A DNA stretch of 64,000 nt, from contig NC_068562.1 in the NCBI RefSeq assembly GCF_022201045.2, forward strand, positions 1,054,001 to 1,118,000. The letters run 5' to 3'. A program made the position numbers and the translations under genes. The notes under the pieces are model-generated. The model did no database searches and was not told the origin of the DNA. It saw only the letters and a program-made list of their open reading frames with translations. This DNA comes from Citrus sinensis. Taxonomy: Eukaryota > Streptophyta > Magnoliopsida > Sapindales > Rutaceae. Positions 26,236 through 38,586 of this stretch are shown here, piece after piece (position 1 is the stretch's first letter; every line of letters starts with the position of its first letter).

Positions 26236-26243
26236 TATTTATA
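26236..26243 (-). promoter_or_regulatory. TATA box of the P450 gene
   Basis: TATAAATA on the minus strand, about 117 bp upstream of the ATG at 26119. Confidence 0.5.
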
Positions 26244-29200
26244 GAGTTAATTAATGTGTGCATACATGTATTTGAACGGTGGCATGAAATCAGGAAGTGA
26301 CACGTGAACGGTGTGCGAAATGCTGCTAGTATCTGTGCCAGCAAGCTTCTGTAATGTGTTCCCCACTTGTTTTTAAAAGTGGGGCATGATGAATATAGGG
26401 ACGTAAGTGTTTCCATTGATAATGGTGGAGAATCATAATCATGTGATTTTGAATTTAAAGGTGTGAGTGATTCACACGCAATGATAATGGAGCTAAAACT
26501 TGTGATTAGATTTCGAGATATGCTGATTAGAGCACAGTCACAGGTAAGTGCAACGGAGTCCTCGTTGGTATTGGGCTATGGGTTCACTTTCATCAGCTAA
26601 CTTTAGTTTTGGGCCAACGTTAATGGCCTCGTTCCGTATTTGTAGAAAAAATGTTCAGTTGAACCCACTTTTCATCTTCGTAATCCTGTTTTATACCTTT
26701 CGAATGAAGAGGAGGGGCCGAGGGGGGCAACAAAAACAAAAAAAAAGATGTACTGATACATTCCAAGATGTTACTATAAGAACCCTAGACGGCGCTAGAG
26801 CTTTGCTTAGAGACGGTATCGCTTCTAAACTAACAGGGGATCCAAAGGACGTGCTTATTTTCATTAGGTTGGGGGACAAAGATGATCGGTTTTTAATTTG
26901 TAAAAAGTTTGAGTTAAAGTGGATTAGACACCAATATCCTCAAAAGTTGCCGAAAATGCACGGATAATGGATTTGATCAAGTTAGTGTGGGGGGCAGGGG
27001 CAGCCATCATTAGCTTGACAGAATATAAAGCATTTCACGACTCATCAACCATATTGTGTCTGTCGTGCCAATTTAGAATCCTGAAACCAAAAATACGACC
27101 GCCACGACTCACGAGGCAAATATTGACAAACACTGTCGTAGTGAGTGTGGGCAGCCAAGCATTGCCGACTACGCCTGTTTCCAAAACAAGATGCAGGCAT
27201 TGCATTTTGTGTTAAAATGTTGGTGTCTTTGAAAATGTCGGGGGTGTGTTAGGATACAATTTAACTATACTCTCTGGGGTGTCTGTCTATCTATTTTCTC
27301 TTCAGGGCCATCAATAGACCTCGGGCCTTATGCAAAAGTTTAAAACTGGACCTACGTGTCAATAGGTAAGAAAACAGCACCTTTACGAAATTCTCTTCAA
27401 AACCCCACTTGCTCCCTAGCCCTGCTGGCTGGGTTAATCTCTAAGATTCTAATCGTATAAAAATAAAATAAAAAGAAAAATAAAAAAATACTAACATTCT
27501 ATTGATATATCATTGTATTTAAATATTAATTACCTTGTAATTGTGTGTAATTTCACTATGATTTTGGCATCATTTCAACTCAAAATAAACCTAGAAACTA
27601 CAATGATATCTATGAAGTCTCTAATTACGCAAATATTTTGTTTAGACAGTTCGTGAAAGATTGGTCCCTGAGGAAAATTATAACAAAGAATTGTTTGTTA
27701 TCTATAAAGCTTAGTTTTCTCGATTTCATGTATCTCACAAAAATATTTTGATTAGGGAAGTTGTATTAATTTTTAAGATTTTATTTTAGGAAAAAAAATT
27801 AATTAACAAAATTTAGTTATTCAATTACATGCTATGAACATATGTAAATGAGTAAATAATTGAATTGTGGGCTTCTTTTATTTGTTGGGGCCCTTGGTCG
27901 CATAATCAATCGAGTCGAAATTCTATCTCATTTGCTCCTTTGTAAGGGCTCCTAGCATAAAAGAATTGAATGGCGTTGTAATAGTTAAACATGTAAATAG
28001 ATTCTTTCTTAGGTAACATGAACTCACTCATTTTATTTTTTTAATTTAAATTTAATGAATTTAAATTTAAGGAGATGGTCAGTTTTCTCTATTAAAGTTA
28101 ACATATAACATTTGACTGTAATTATTTTCATAATACCTAATACCTCCTTGGTGTCATAATTTATAATATTGCACCTACCTTCATATACACTTTATTCATG
28201 TTTATTACAAATTAAATAAATCATATAAATTGAAATAAAAATAAAATATTAAATATTAAAAATAAGAAATATAGATTTTGATACGAATAAAAGAATGAAT
28301 AATAATATTTTTTTTATACTTCTATTATTTATTACACTTTTTTTAGCAAAAATATATTTAACTCATTTAGCTCTCTCTCTCTCTTTTAAAAGTTTTGGTA
28401 TCAGAGATTATTGAGTATTAAAAAAAGCAATATGGTATTTATTCCCATCATCTTTTATTTATTTTCCTTTTCTTTTTATATAAACGATGATAACCATCAA
28501 ATTTCAATCTCGTAAATGATGATAATGATTATTCATACAATCGTCACATTCTGTATTTATCCTCATCATCTTTTATTTATTTATTTTATCATCTATCATG
28601 GTCTTTCTTTAATCAAGTTTTTCCAAATCTTCGTTATGAATTTATAGTATTTTGAAAATGAAGTGTACTCATACATCGATCTTTTTTCAGAGAAAAATAT
28701 GTGCTTGCCGTCAAATTTGTGCGGGCGTGGCGTAATTTCTTTCAAAAGCATGCGCGTGCATGATGGATTCCTTGAGGTGGTTAATTTGTTCAGCACGGAC
28801 ACCATTTCAATGCGGAGATTCAGCTGCATGTTGCTTATTTTATAGAACATTGCTCTTTCCCCTAAATTAATTATTTCAGCCTAGTTTTTTACTGACAAAA
28901 AAAAAAAAAAAAGACAGTAAAATTTGTTTTATAAGAAGCTTCCTAGAAGTTAAATAATTGGCCAAAATAGGTAAATTAACCATCTACAATAGTATTAAAA
29001 CATAAATAATATAAGGGACACACTAGAGTGCCCCCTTTCTGATACATATAATTTCACCAAAATCATGTCCCCCCCCAAGGCCCCACCAGCTTGGACTATT
29101 AATTTTTCTAGAAAGTGGTTTTGATAAATAAATTAATACTCTCATTTTCATTCTCTCGCTGTCGTTTTGTCGAACTCATAAATAATTTTCAAGATATCTT

Positions 29201-29457
29201 AACAGGCAATTTGCTAATTAAGTTGGCCTTTGAAAAAAAGTAAGGGGTGGGTGGTCCAGCTTCTTTGGACTAATGTGTTCTTTTTCTAAATGCAGTTGTA
29301 GAAGGTTTCTTCTGATTCATTTCCATTTTTTCCAAATAAAAAGACAAATTGCATACACTCACACAAGTGGGGTATCAATTTGACAATTTGTAAGCGCGTG
29401 TTATTGAAAAATAGGAAAGACACGATGATATAGGCAAACAAATCAATTTCCAACTTA
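26244..29457. other. Spacer, no firm gene
   Basis: A plus-strand frame of 139 codons at 26548-26967 has a basic stretch (KRRGRGGQQKQKKRC) but no recognised domain, and its start is uncertain. It is directly followed by another anonymous frame to 27215. Between about 27310 and 27960 GGGCC-containing ends (GGGCCATCAATAG... and ...GGGGCCCTTGG) hint at an old DNA transposon without clear boundaries. The rest is AT-rich. Confidence 0.35.
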
Positions 29458-30078
29458 AGGTGGCGTTTGTTTTTTTGTCTGAAATCTGAATAGACTCGAA
29501 TTAGTCTGAATTCTGAATATGTCTGAATGTCTAAATCTGAATAATATGTTTATTTTTTTCGTCTGAATCTCAGAAAATAAGTATTAAGTTATTTGTTTTT
29601 TTCAACTTAAAAAACTGAAAATATATACTTTTACATTTGTATCCTTATTAAATTTGAATGTCAAATAAATAATATATTAAATACCACAATATTTTAACAT
29701 TTATAGGTAAAACTATTTTCAAGTGAATACATAATTATTTTGGAATTTAATATATAAAATACCATGAATTTCAAATTTTATCGTATATATTATAAGAAAG
29801 AAAAAACAAGGATATTTTTATGTGGGGTAAATATCTATGGGTGAGTTTTGGGATAGACATGAAAAATAAATTATAAAACATGGATATTTTTGACATTAGC
29901 AAGTAATTGACTTAATTCAGATTTCTCCATTAAGTAAAAAGTTAAAAAAATTAGTTTATTTTATTAAGTCAAAATTATCTAAAAAGTCTCATTAAGTTAT
30001 AAAAATAAACACCTCTAATTAACTTAATTAATTAAGTTAAATCACTTTAACTGATTAAGTTAAAAAACAAACGCCACC
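29458..30078. mobile_element. PIF/Harbinger-like MITE, about 621 bp
   Basis: The left end AGGTGGCGTTTGTTTTTT pairs with the right end (read inward GGTGGCGTTTGTTTTTTAAC). TTA stands on both sides (29455-29457 and 30079-30081), matching the 3-bp TTA/TAA preference of Tourist-type elements. The interior is AT-rich with TCTGAAT repeats and no frame. Confidence 0.6.
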
Positions 30079-30302
30079 TTACATGTCCCCATGATGATCT
30101 TGTCTTCTTCTTCTTTTTTTTTTTTTTTTCCTTCTCCACTCCTGCGTCCTATTCATCTACATCTACTCTTTCTACTCCTTACAATTCTCTCTCTCTTTTT
30201 TTTTAATAATAGGAACAATTTGTGACAATATTATATGGGTGAATATGATCTACAACGTTCATTTAAAAGTATTTCATGAGAGCATAGTTTACATCATATA
30301 TA

Positions 30303-30438
30303 GGAGAATGCTAAGGTACAGACTCTGTACCTTACAGCACCCTCACAAAATGGTCGTGGGCTCCACCTGGGCCCACTTTTCATTTTGACTGTGCAAGGGT
30401 GGCTGTAAGGTGCAGAATCTGTAAGTTAGCCTCCCTCT
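30303..30438. mobile_element. Small hAT-like MITE, 136 bp
   Basis: The arms are GGAGAATGCTAAGGTACAG on the left and, read inward, AGAGGGAGGCTAACTTACAG on the right; the pairing goes on through CTTACAGCACCC / CTTACAGCCACCC. The 8-bp direct repeat CATATATA flanks it at 30295-30302 and 30439-30446. The flanks are TA-rich, so chance repeats are possible. Confidence 0.6.
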
Positions 30439-30446
30439 CATATATA

Positions 30447-31474
30447 ATATAGGTGACTAATTATATGGGTTTCAGTGTCAAGCTATTTATTAAGAAAAAG
30501 TTTAAGATAAAATCCAGACCGACCACATGAATTTAGCGCATCGTGATTGGAAATAATTAAGATATACTACCATGTCCATGTCTCATGGGCCATGGGTGAG
30601 AGACATATATATATATATATATATATGGCTGAGTGATGATTGATATATATGTATATATTAGCATTTAGCTCTTCTGATTGGGATCCTAGTGGTAATCTTC
30701 CATGATTGGCCACTGGACTAATAACAGCGGTTTTAATTAACTGTGCTTTTCACTTAACATCATGTTGCAAGAGCAACTAAATATAAAATTAAAAAATTAA
30801 AAAAATGAAAGTTTTTGGACTTTCTCGGTTCTCTGCAATCTGCACGAAGCTTATCCTTACAACTTAACTTATAGACTAAATTAAAATTCGTCAACACATC
30901 TAATCATCTCCAGTTTAATTCATACCATTTAATTAATGAAGTCGACCTGCAACTTGAAGGGCTGGGCATGCACCATTTGCAGTGCAGATCGAAGTTGATG
31001 GTGCTAGCCAGCAAGACTGTTTCAGTTTTACAGCCTTCTGTTTTTTTGATTTCTCGTCCTGAATTCTCATCATCGTAATCCGTAACTTCTAAAATCATAT
31101 GTTCGCATATCCGATTAACATACATATTAACTACTTTCATATCTTTTTAACGTAAGTTTTCCGAAACAGTAAGGGCTCCACATACAAATACAATATTAAA
31201 TAGATTCATTTCATTTCATTTGGCATAAGATTAACAAAGGCCCAGGAGAGTTAAGACAGGAGAAGATTCTAATCCACTAAAATCACAAGAAAGAGAGAGA
31301 GCATATTTTGAAATACCTTTGACACGAACCGCTAGTTATTACATAGTATCTTATTTTCTACTTTAACGGTGCTTTGAAGGTGTTGAAATATTAGTGTTTA
31401 TAAATATACAGATCTACTACTGGCTAGAATTAGAAAGATTACTGGTGACCTAAGCAGTACAGTGAGTCAACTCG
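30447..31474. other. Spacer with (AT)n microsatellite
   Basis: (AT)n at about 30608-30627. No gene was recognised. The last part is the likely 3' UTR of the J-domain gene. Confidence 0.4.
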
Positions 31475-31780
31475 CTACCAGCACTGATCAGTCTCCCAAT
31501 TCCTTCCAGAATACCCGGAATATCCGGACACGGCGGTCAACGGTCTTCTTCTTGTTTGAAAGAGTCTCTGATCATAAACGGCGCGTTTTAGAGGATCCGA
31601 TAGGGTGCTGTAAGCAGCATGAATCTTAATGAACTCGTCGGCCGTTGAGTCCTTGCCTTCAATCGCGACGACATCGGGATGTAAAGTCCTCGCCAGCCGC
31701 CGATACGCCGTTTTGATATCCTGGCTGGTGGCCCCCATCGGTATACCGAGAACCTCGTACAGAGAAGCGCACGACGCCAT
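31475..31780 (-). CDS. Short J-domain protein, DnaJ11-like
   Basis: A frame of 101 aa starting MASCASLYEVLGIP. The J domain takes up about residues 6-72, with the HPD motif (TLHPDV) that stimulates Hsp70 ATPase. The C-terminus NWETDQCW is the conserved tail of plant chloroplast DnaJ11-type proteins. Those are usually about 150-160 aa with a plastid transit peptide, which this frame lacks: an in-frame TAG lies two codons before the ATG. Upstream sequence (31781-31967) encodes transit-peptide-like residues in broken frames, so the protein may have lost plastid import or the gene may be decaying. A TATA box at 32038-32045 lies about 258 bp upstream, consistent with a once longer 5' coding part. 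Domain certain; functionality uncertain. Confidence 0.85.
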   Translation of the reverse strand: MASCASLYEVLGIPMGATSQDIKTAYRRLARTLHPDVVAIEGKDSTADEFIKIHAAYSTLSDPLKRAVYDQRLFQTRRRPLTAVSGYSGYSGRNWETDQCW

Positions 31781-31967
31781 CCGGTGCTAAGGAGGATTCG
31801 ACACCGTTGAATTAGTCCAAGTTGTGTTCTGTGCTGATGTGTATGAACAAGCTGCTGTAGCGGCTGCTGCGATTGGTAGATAGACTCCGACACGTAGCGG
31901 CGGCCGAGTGGAGGTTTCAAAATTTGAGGCAGAGTTTGAGGGACAAGGGAACTTTAGAGGAGGCGAG
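31781..31967 (-). pseudogene. Decayed transit-peptide region of the J-domain gene
   Basis: An ATG at 31967 starts MLASSKVPLSLKLCLKF and then stops. In the frame of the J domain the sequence is open for LPIAAAATAACSYTSAQNTT and on to SNPP, then TAG, HR, and the ATG at 31780. Both pieces have the Ser/Ala/Thr-rich look of a plastid transit peptide and the usual position. One shift of frame and one stop separate them from the J domain. An assembly error could give the same picture. Confidence 0.5.
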
Positions 31968-32037
31968 CATTGTACACGACGAGTCGTTGTGTTGTGACGA
32001 GACAGCCTATGGGCGGATTTTTCTTTTTGTTCCGTGT

Positions 32038-32045
32038 CTTTTATA
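32038..32045 (-). promoter_or_regulatory. TATA box of the J-domain gene
   Basis: TATAAAAG on the minus strand, 258 bp upstream of the present ATG and about 70 bp upstream of the ATG at 31967 that may have been the ancestral start. Confidence 0.5.
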
Positions 32046-32163
32046 AGAGTTGACGGTTTTAACTAGAGTTAAGCCTTTTGATAGGTCAAATAAATTACTC
32101 GCAATAATAAATTAACGACAATTACAATAATTTTTGGGTGCATAACAGTAGGAGGTTTTAATT

Positions 32164-32813
32164 TAGGGGTGACAAAATAAATAAATTATATTAGAGTCAA
32201 ATCCTAAACAAATTAGGTAAAAATTATGCTGATCCGAGTTTTTTAAAATTCGGATTTCATTCGTTTATTAAATGAATATTCAGATCGATTCCTTTAATTC
32301 CTTTAGTAAAATTAAACGGACTAAACGAACTGAATTGAATTTGGATTTGTTTACTGTTCATTCATTCTATAACATGTCCACAACGAATCGAATTGAATAT
32401 GAGTTCGTTTACATAAAAATAATTAATAAATAAAAATTAAACAAAATAGATATAAAAAGACCACAAATTTAACATCCTACAAAATACAAACTCATTATCA
32501 TTTATAATTACTAAATTAGCCTTCAAACTTCAAAAGTTTTCATACATTTTAAGGATAAATAAATAATTTAATAAAATAAATAGTAAATGAATCTTTAAAC
32601 AAATGGATCATATTCGATTATGACCCATTTATTAAATGAATCATAAATGAATAAAGGAATCAATGTCCATAAACGCAAATTTAATTAGTTTAATTAGCGA
32701 ATCCACTCAATGTCACCCATTCATTAAATGAATCAATTTTTTCAAATTCAAACCCACTAAATTTGCATCTAACTAAATCAGATAAATGAATCCTTACCCA
32801 AATTGCCACCGTA
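32164..32813. mobile_element. Possible hAT-like MITE, about 650 bp
   Basis: The left end TAGGGGTGACAAA pairs imperfectly with the right end (read inward TACGGTGGCAATTTGGGT). TAGGGGTGGCAA is a frequent plant hAT end. The flanks GGTTTTAA and GGTTTCAT are only partly alike, so the boundaries are tentative. Confidence 0.35.
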
Positions 32814-33518
32814 GGTTTCATAAATAAATTAATGACAATAACACAATAATATTTGGGTGGATTTATTTGCATTCTAAAAATTACTCTAAATACTCCAATT
32901 TTAATAAAAAATTTATTATGAAAATATTCATCATAGGAAGTACTATTAAAAATAATTGATAATAAGTCAATATTATATAATTACTTTAAACACTCATATA
33001 GCTCACTCATTATTTAATGTATATAATTCTCATGCTCTAAACCTTAAATCTTTTATTTCCAACATCTTAAACAATAGTTAGATGAACTAATGATGAAATC
33101 AGTATTTCTACTTTTTTTCCATAAATAAATAAATTTTGTACTCATTTTTTTTCAAAAATAAAGCAAACAAAAGTACTATAAAGCATTTTTTTACATCCTC
33201 TTCTTGTTCTTTTTTTTAAAAGTATTTATGGAATATTTTTTATTATAATTTTGTAATTGCAAATTATTTTGGATGCAAAATTCAATATTGAACATAAATA
33301 AAAAACTAATAAGTATATTTTTGTCAAATAATTTGTTTATACAACTTAACTTGATTATATTATTGTAAAATTTTCTTAAATCTCTTGAAATTTGGTGTAT
33401 TCAATAGCTTTGTTGGTATTCTAAGTAAATAAAGGTAATTAATTTAAATAGTTTGAATAAGGATCTTTTTGAAATTTTAAAGAGTGTACAAAGTAAAACT
33501 TAATTTTTTCAAAATTAG

Positions 33519-33662
33519 CATATGAGTGTACATAGTAATTTTTAGAAAGTAAATAACCCCACCCTAATTTTTGTTTTCTCAATATACAAGCATATGAGTG
33601 TACATAGTAATTTTTAGAAAGTAAATAACCCCACCCTAATTTTTGTTTTCTCAATATACAAG
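33519..33662. repeat. Perfect 72-bp tandem duplication
   Basis: Unit 1 is 33519-33590 and unit 2 is 33591-33662. Both begin CATATGAGTGTACATAGTAA and end TCAATATACAAG, and no difference was seen between them. A degenerate third relative (GAGTGTACAAAGTAAAACTT) lies just upstream at about 33482. Confidence 0.92.
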
Positions 33663-33978
33663 TTTTTGGTAGTTAGATTTCAAATTACATACAAAAACAC
33701 CTATAAAACTGATGATTTGCTTGTTGTATTCTTCTTTTGAGTTTTAACAATATTTTCATTACTTAAAGAAAAATATATTTGAGAATATTATATATGTTCA
33801 CTCTTTTTTGATATTTAATTGGAATATTCATTCATGTGGAATTTTATGTATCTTTTTATTGAGTGGGCGAAATAATAAGTTAATAATTAATAATAAAATT
33901 AATTAATGCATATTTATAGTATTAAATGATGGATAATTCGTTAGTGAGTATTTAACTAACTACCCAAACTAAGTGCAA

Positions 33979-33979
<1 letters not shown>

Positions 33980-34025
<46 letters not shown>
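33980..34025. repeat. (ATT)n microsatellite
   Basis: About 15 uninterrupted ATT units. Confidence 0.95.
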
Positions 34026-37000
34026 GTGAGAGTAATAAATTCATAAATTTTTAACCAAATACAAGACAATTTTTTTAATCTTCTATCTCATTAACATTTG
34101 AATTCAGATGATTAGTTAAATAAAAACAATTTGAAAAACCACATGCTTAGGTACTGGAAGGAAAAAAAAAAGTCGAACAAATTTTTAGATCATGTTTAGA
34201 ATTGAGGTTGGGCAATTGTATCCTTTAAGTTACAGAATTAAACTATTTGGTAAACACTAGTTGATGTATCTTAAAAGATAAGTTGATTTTATTTTATACT
34301 TGCATAATGAAAAAATTATTACATTTTTTTATTAATTTTGTCAAATTATTATTTAAAAATTATATTTATTACATATAATTAATTTTTATTTTATAATTAT
34401 AATTTTTTATACAACAGTTATAACTTAAAAATTATAGTACCCTCGACACTAAATAAGACTTTAATCAACTTGAGATATAGCCAAATTGAGCGGTGGTTAA
34501 GAGAATCCCTTCATTTATGAATTATGATGGCGATGGAGATTGGGATGTGTGCTGTTTTCCTCCAATCAGTGAATGGCAGGTGCCAATCGAAATCTGGCTT
34601 CGACTTTGGATTGGGGCTTATTGCTAATTTTGCTATGGCATGCAGTAGACAGTGACCATTCCTTTATCTTCATTTCATCATTATCTTCCTTGTTATTGGG
34701 TCACATAAAAGATGTGGGGCAGTTATGGAACTATCGAGTTTAATGTAAACCCCAAAAATGGAATTTACTTAATTTTTCACGTTTACTTCTTTCCTACAAT
34801 TAAGGGAAGGTAAATAAGTATAATATTTTTTTCACATTTATAATTTAAAAGTTAAGTTAATTTAATTTCATATTTATATAATAAAAAATTTATTAAATTT
34901 TTATTATTTTAAATTAAAATTATTATTTAAAAATTATATTCACAATACGTTATTAACTTTTACTTTATAGTTATTATTATTATTTTTTCTATCACAACTA
35001 TAACTTTTACCTCAATATCAAATAGGGACTAAAATCTATTAACTAAGTGTTTTCCTTTCTTGAGTCGATTCTCAAGTAATTACATGATTAGGATATATTA
35101 TTTGTATTCAAGTGAGGTGCATTTAACTTGGGATAAAACTATATACGGTTTATAGTGTTTACAGCAGTATTATATAATCTCTATAATAAAATGGGATGTA
35201 TCTATCCAATGAGTGAATAAAAAGTTGGAGCCACTTTAAGTTCCACCTAATTGCCCATCTATTTCTCCACAGTTGTTTGAATAGGAGAAGTTGATGATCC
35301 AAAATTCTGACGAGCTCAGTGAACGATCCTTGTAGCTTAGAGCGCCCTCACAGTCAAACAGCACAATGACAAAATCATTAGGGGTTGTGCTCTACAACTG
35401 AAATAATAGCCCGTCGCCAAGCCACCGATTGGAGCCACTACGCCACCAGAAACAAGAGAAACGCATCCAACTTGCATGAAGCTCAAAAGTTTTGGGGATA
35501 TAAAGCAAGTGTGCTTGATACACAAAAGTGTTGCCCTTTGGTTGAAGAATGCTTTACAACAAGAGTTGAAGAGAGAATCTTATGGACGTAACACGTCATT
35601 TATATTTTAAAACACGTGACAATCAACAATGTAACATTCATATTGAGAAATCTAATACTAAAATTTAATCATTGGTGGACGTGGAAGGATGCTTGAATTC
35701 ACAATTATAGCTGAGATTAACTACATCTAACAAAAGACTCCTCCACATATATAGTAACGAAAAGATATAAAAGTTTAATATGAAGGTATTGAAGTTGAGT
35801 GATGTTTTAAATTCTGTGTTACTCTGTTTTAAAAGTTTCAAGCTGACACCCAGAAGATAACTATTCTTTGTTGAAAAAATGTTTAAACAGCAGCTAGATT
35901 ACGATGCATCTTAGCTAATTTAAAATGTTAATCCAAGTGAGGTATTGATGAACCATTTAGATACTGATGAGAGGCCTGAAGCTGAAGGACAAAGCTCAAG
36001 ATCAATGGAGAAGCAGCAAGTGGGCGTGGAAAGAGCATGTGATGCATCAAGTTTGGACCTTGTTAATTTTGTGGAGTCCAGCTTGTTGAGCCTTCCCTCC
36101 TTAGCAGAATTAAAAGGGCTTCCTGAATTCTGGGAAGCTTGATAACTTTTATCCGGCATGTAAGTCAAAACAATATTTGATTTCTAATTCGATGCACTGG
36201 CTACGTACTTGTAGTACTGGCGAATATGATATATGGATTGTTCTACACACACACACACTTATAGAGTCTTTTGTTATAGTTAATTAAAAAATAACTCTAT
36301 TAAACTATATTGTTTAAGAGCGTATATTTATTGAATAGCATTTTCATCAATTAATTAATTTTTTTGTTATTTTTTTAATGGTTAAACTTAATGTTTAGAT
36401 TATAGCCAACATAAATAACAATCTGGCAAATGCAATTGATAATATCAAAACTTAAACTAAAAAGAATAGAAATTAAATAAAGAGATTAATAGAAATTGAT
36501 GTTTCCTAGATTTTTTTTTATATAATTTATTTTGGGATGCATATCCAGCTAGTTTAATTATCAACTTTTTTGGACATGATAAAAAAAAATAATTATTTTG
36601 CAACCAAAAATCTATCTTTTAATGAATTCTCCAAGTTTAACTCAGGCGTAGCTCGCTTCTTTTTGGGTGTGAAGCAGTGTCAAACTAAAATACCTAACAA
36701 GCATTAGTTCTTCCTGAAAAGGAGGTGATCTAGTCGTACTGGAACAATTTCGAATCTGTTATTTTGTAACTCATTCGAATTTAACTCTAAATTAGACCCC
36801 CTCAGTGAATAATAATAATAATAGTACTAATAATTAAAAAAATTATTTTACTCGATAAACTTGCACTTAAGATTACACCTTAGGTCTTCTTTAATTTTAA
36901 ATTCCATAGAATTTTCAGCTCTTCTAGTGTAAACTGAAAATGAAAATTCATAAACTAACATTTTTATTATTTTCTCAATTCACAATCAAGAGAGGGATAT

Positions 37001-37449
37001 GAATTAAAAGGAGCATCCCAGAAAAACGATTACTTGTACATTTTACCAATTACCATTTGCGCGGTCTTAATCCTGATGATGACAATTTAAGAGAATTAAT
37101 GGAATTTTCGTTTCGTTTAATAATTATCTAGTTTTTGCAGAATTTGTAAACGTTTCCCTCTGGTTTCGGAAGGACATTATCCAACTGCGCATTACAAAAT
37201 ATGTTCACGAACTTTCTTAGCTTTAGGAATTAGAAGTATCCAACTGCCTGATGGCAAAGACCGACCGCTTTGTCTCCAAAACCTCTTCTATTATCTATTA
37301 ACACAGCACAAGAAACGCTTTGAGTTAAATCAATCAAACTCAGAGTAAAACAAGAGGACCAACCACAGTATTAATGGAGAAATTTAAAAGAATTAATAAC
37401 CTACTTAGAATGAATGTATCGCACATTTTTTGATGTGTGCTAATTTACT

Positions 37450-37980
37450 GTAGTTTTAATATTGTAGTTATATTGTAGTAGTGGTTTGAGGTAGTTAGAT
37501 TGTAAGTAGTCTTGTATAATTTATCTTATTAGCTGTATGTGAAACGTGTTAGTTATATTCTGTTATGGGTAACTGCTGAGGTGGCTTAGTGAGCTGGCAA
37601 ATGGGTCCCTGGGTGGGTAATTCTGTTACAGTTCTTTATGCTTCTCGATTTAGTATTTAAGGAGCAGACCTGGTCAGTACAGACATTTATGAGGAGATTT
37701 CGATTAGGATTAAGTGAGGGTTCTAGAAAATTGTAAAGAAGAGATTTGTTCTCTGCAGTCTCAAGATCTATTGTAATGAGTCTCTTAATAAAAGCTTCTA
37801 GTCCTAAGGGTGTTTTCAGCCGTGGATATAGGTACCTTGGTACCGAACCACGTAATCTTGCTGTGTTTCTATTTCTGGTTTTCTTGTTTCTTTCTCTCTT
37901 TCTTTTGGTTATTTTGTTCTTGATTCTTGGTTTCAAAGATAGCATTATTAGTTTCTTGAGGAATTGGTCAAGTTAACTTG
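37450..37980. mobile_element. Probable solo LTR of a retrotransposon
   Basis: The segment shows LTR-like order: a TATA-like GTATTTAAGG (about 37653), AATAAA-like signals (about 37785), then CCGTGGATATAGGTACCTTG and CCGAACCACGTAATC (about 37821-37858), a combination typical of plant Copia-class LTRs, and a T/C-rich tail. No internal coding part is attached, which suggests a solo LTR. The ends could not be fixed with a target duplication, so the copy is old and its limits are approximate. Confidence 0.5.
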
Positions 37981-38296
37981 GATTACTGATTGATCAAGAT
38001 TGGAGAAGGAGCTGAATTTCACAACACTGTATTTAAATGAATCATGAAAGGAAAACAAGGCAGAGAGGAATTTTATTATCTACAGACTGTGCTTCTCATT
38101 TGGAGAGTGATTCTTCGAAATCAACCTTCTTTCTTTTGTTTCTCTCATATCTCTAAAATTAATATTTTTTATAAGAGGCAGTCGGTTTTTACTGTTGTAT
38201 TTTTAAAATATATAATACTAATTGGATTTCTTGATCTTCGAGTAAGGCAACAAATATGAAATAAGGGTAAATATTCCTGAAATATAAAGGCTAAAG

Positions 38297-38390
38297 GAAA
38301 AGAAAATTACTGGACGGGCAATGACCTCGCGCTCGCAACCATATTGACTGCAAGATATGTGGCCAGTTTGCGGTCAGATTTTGATCTGTT
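38297..38390 (+). promoter_or_regulatory. Promoter block shared by F-box paralogues (copy 1)
   Basis: ACGGGCAATGACCTCGCGCT and, further on, TTGACTGCAAGATATGTGGC then CAGTTTGCGGTCAGATTTTG match blocks at 56221-56312 and 60600-60690. All three lie 200-330 bp upstream of the proposed ATG of an F-box gene. This copy serves the pseudogene at 38587-41615. Confidence 0.6.
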
Positions 38391-38586
38391 GAAAGATACA
38401 AGTGAGTTCTAATAGACACCTGGAGAAGTTGTGTGTAAGACGAGATTCAATTGGTTAAAAGTTTCCTCGTCCAAGACATTCCCATTTTCATTTCTCTTCA
38501 ACGTCCGGGTCCGGGAGGCCATGATATCCACTGTTTAGATCAAAATCCCATCGATTAATTATAATTGTTTACTTCGCAGACAAGCC

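Larger units (their letters stand above)
32814..37449. other. Long AT-rich gene-free stretch
   Basis: No gene was recognised over about 4.6 kb. It holds a 72-bp tandem duplication (33519-33662), an (ATT)n microsatellite (33980-34025) and (AC)n at about 36245-36258. Short frames near 35337-35525 and 35945-36142 show no domain that I can name. Confidence 0.45.

Noticed and set aside
28596-28850. An 84-codon minus-strand frame
   Set aside because: No domain and no conserved context.
35337-36168. Short frames, one ending LPSLAELKGLPEFWEA
   Set aside because: The Leu-rich end hinted at a gene fragment, but I could not tie it to a family and no exon structure was seen.
37586-37976. Frames of 119 and 76 codons
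   Set aside because: They fall within the solo-LTR-like segment and translate its T/C-rich part.
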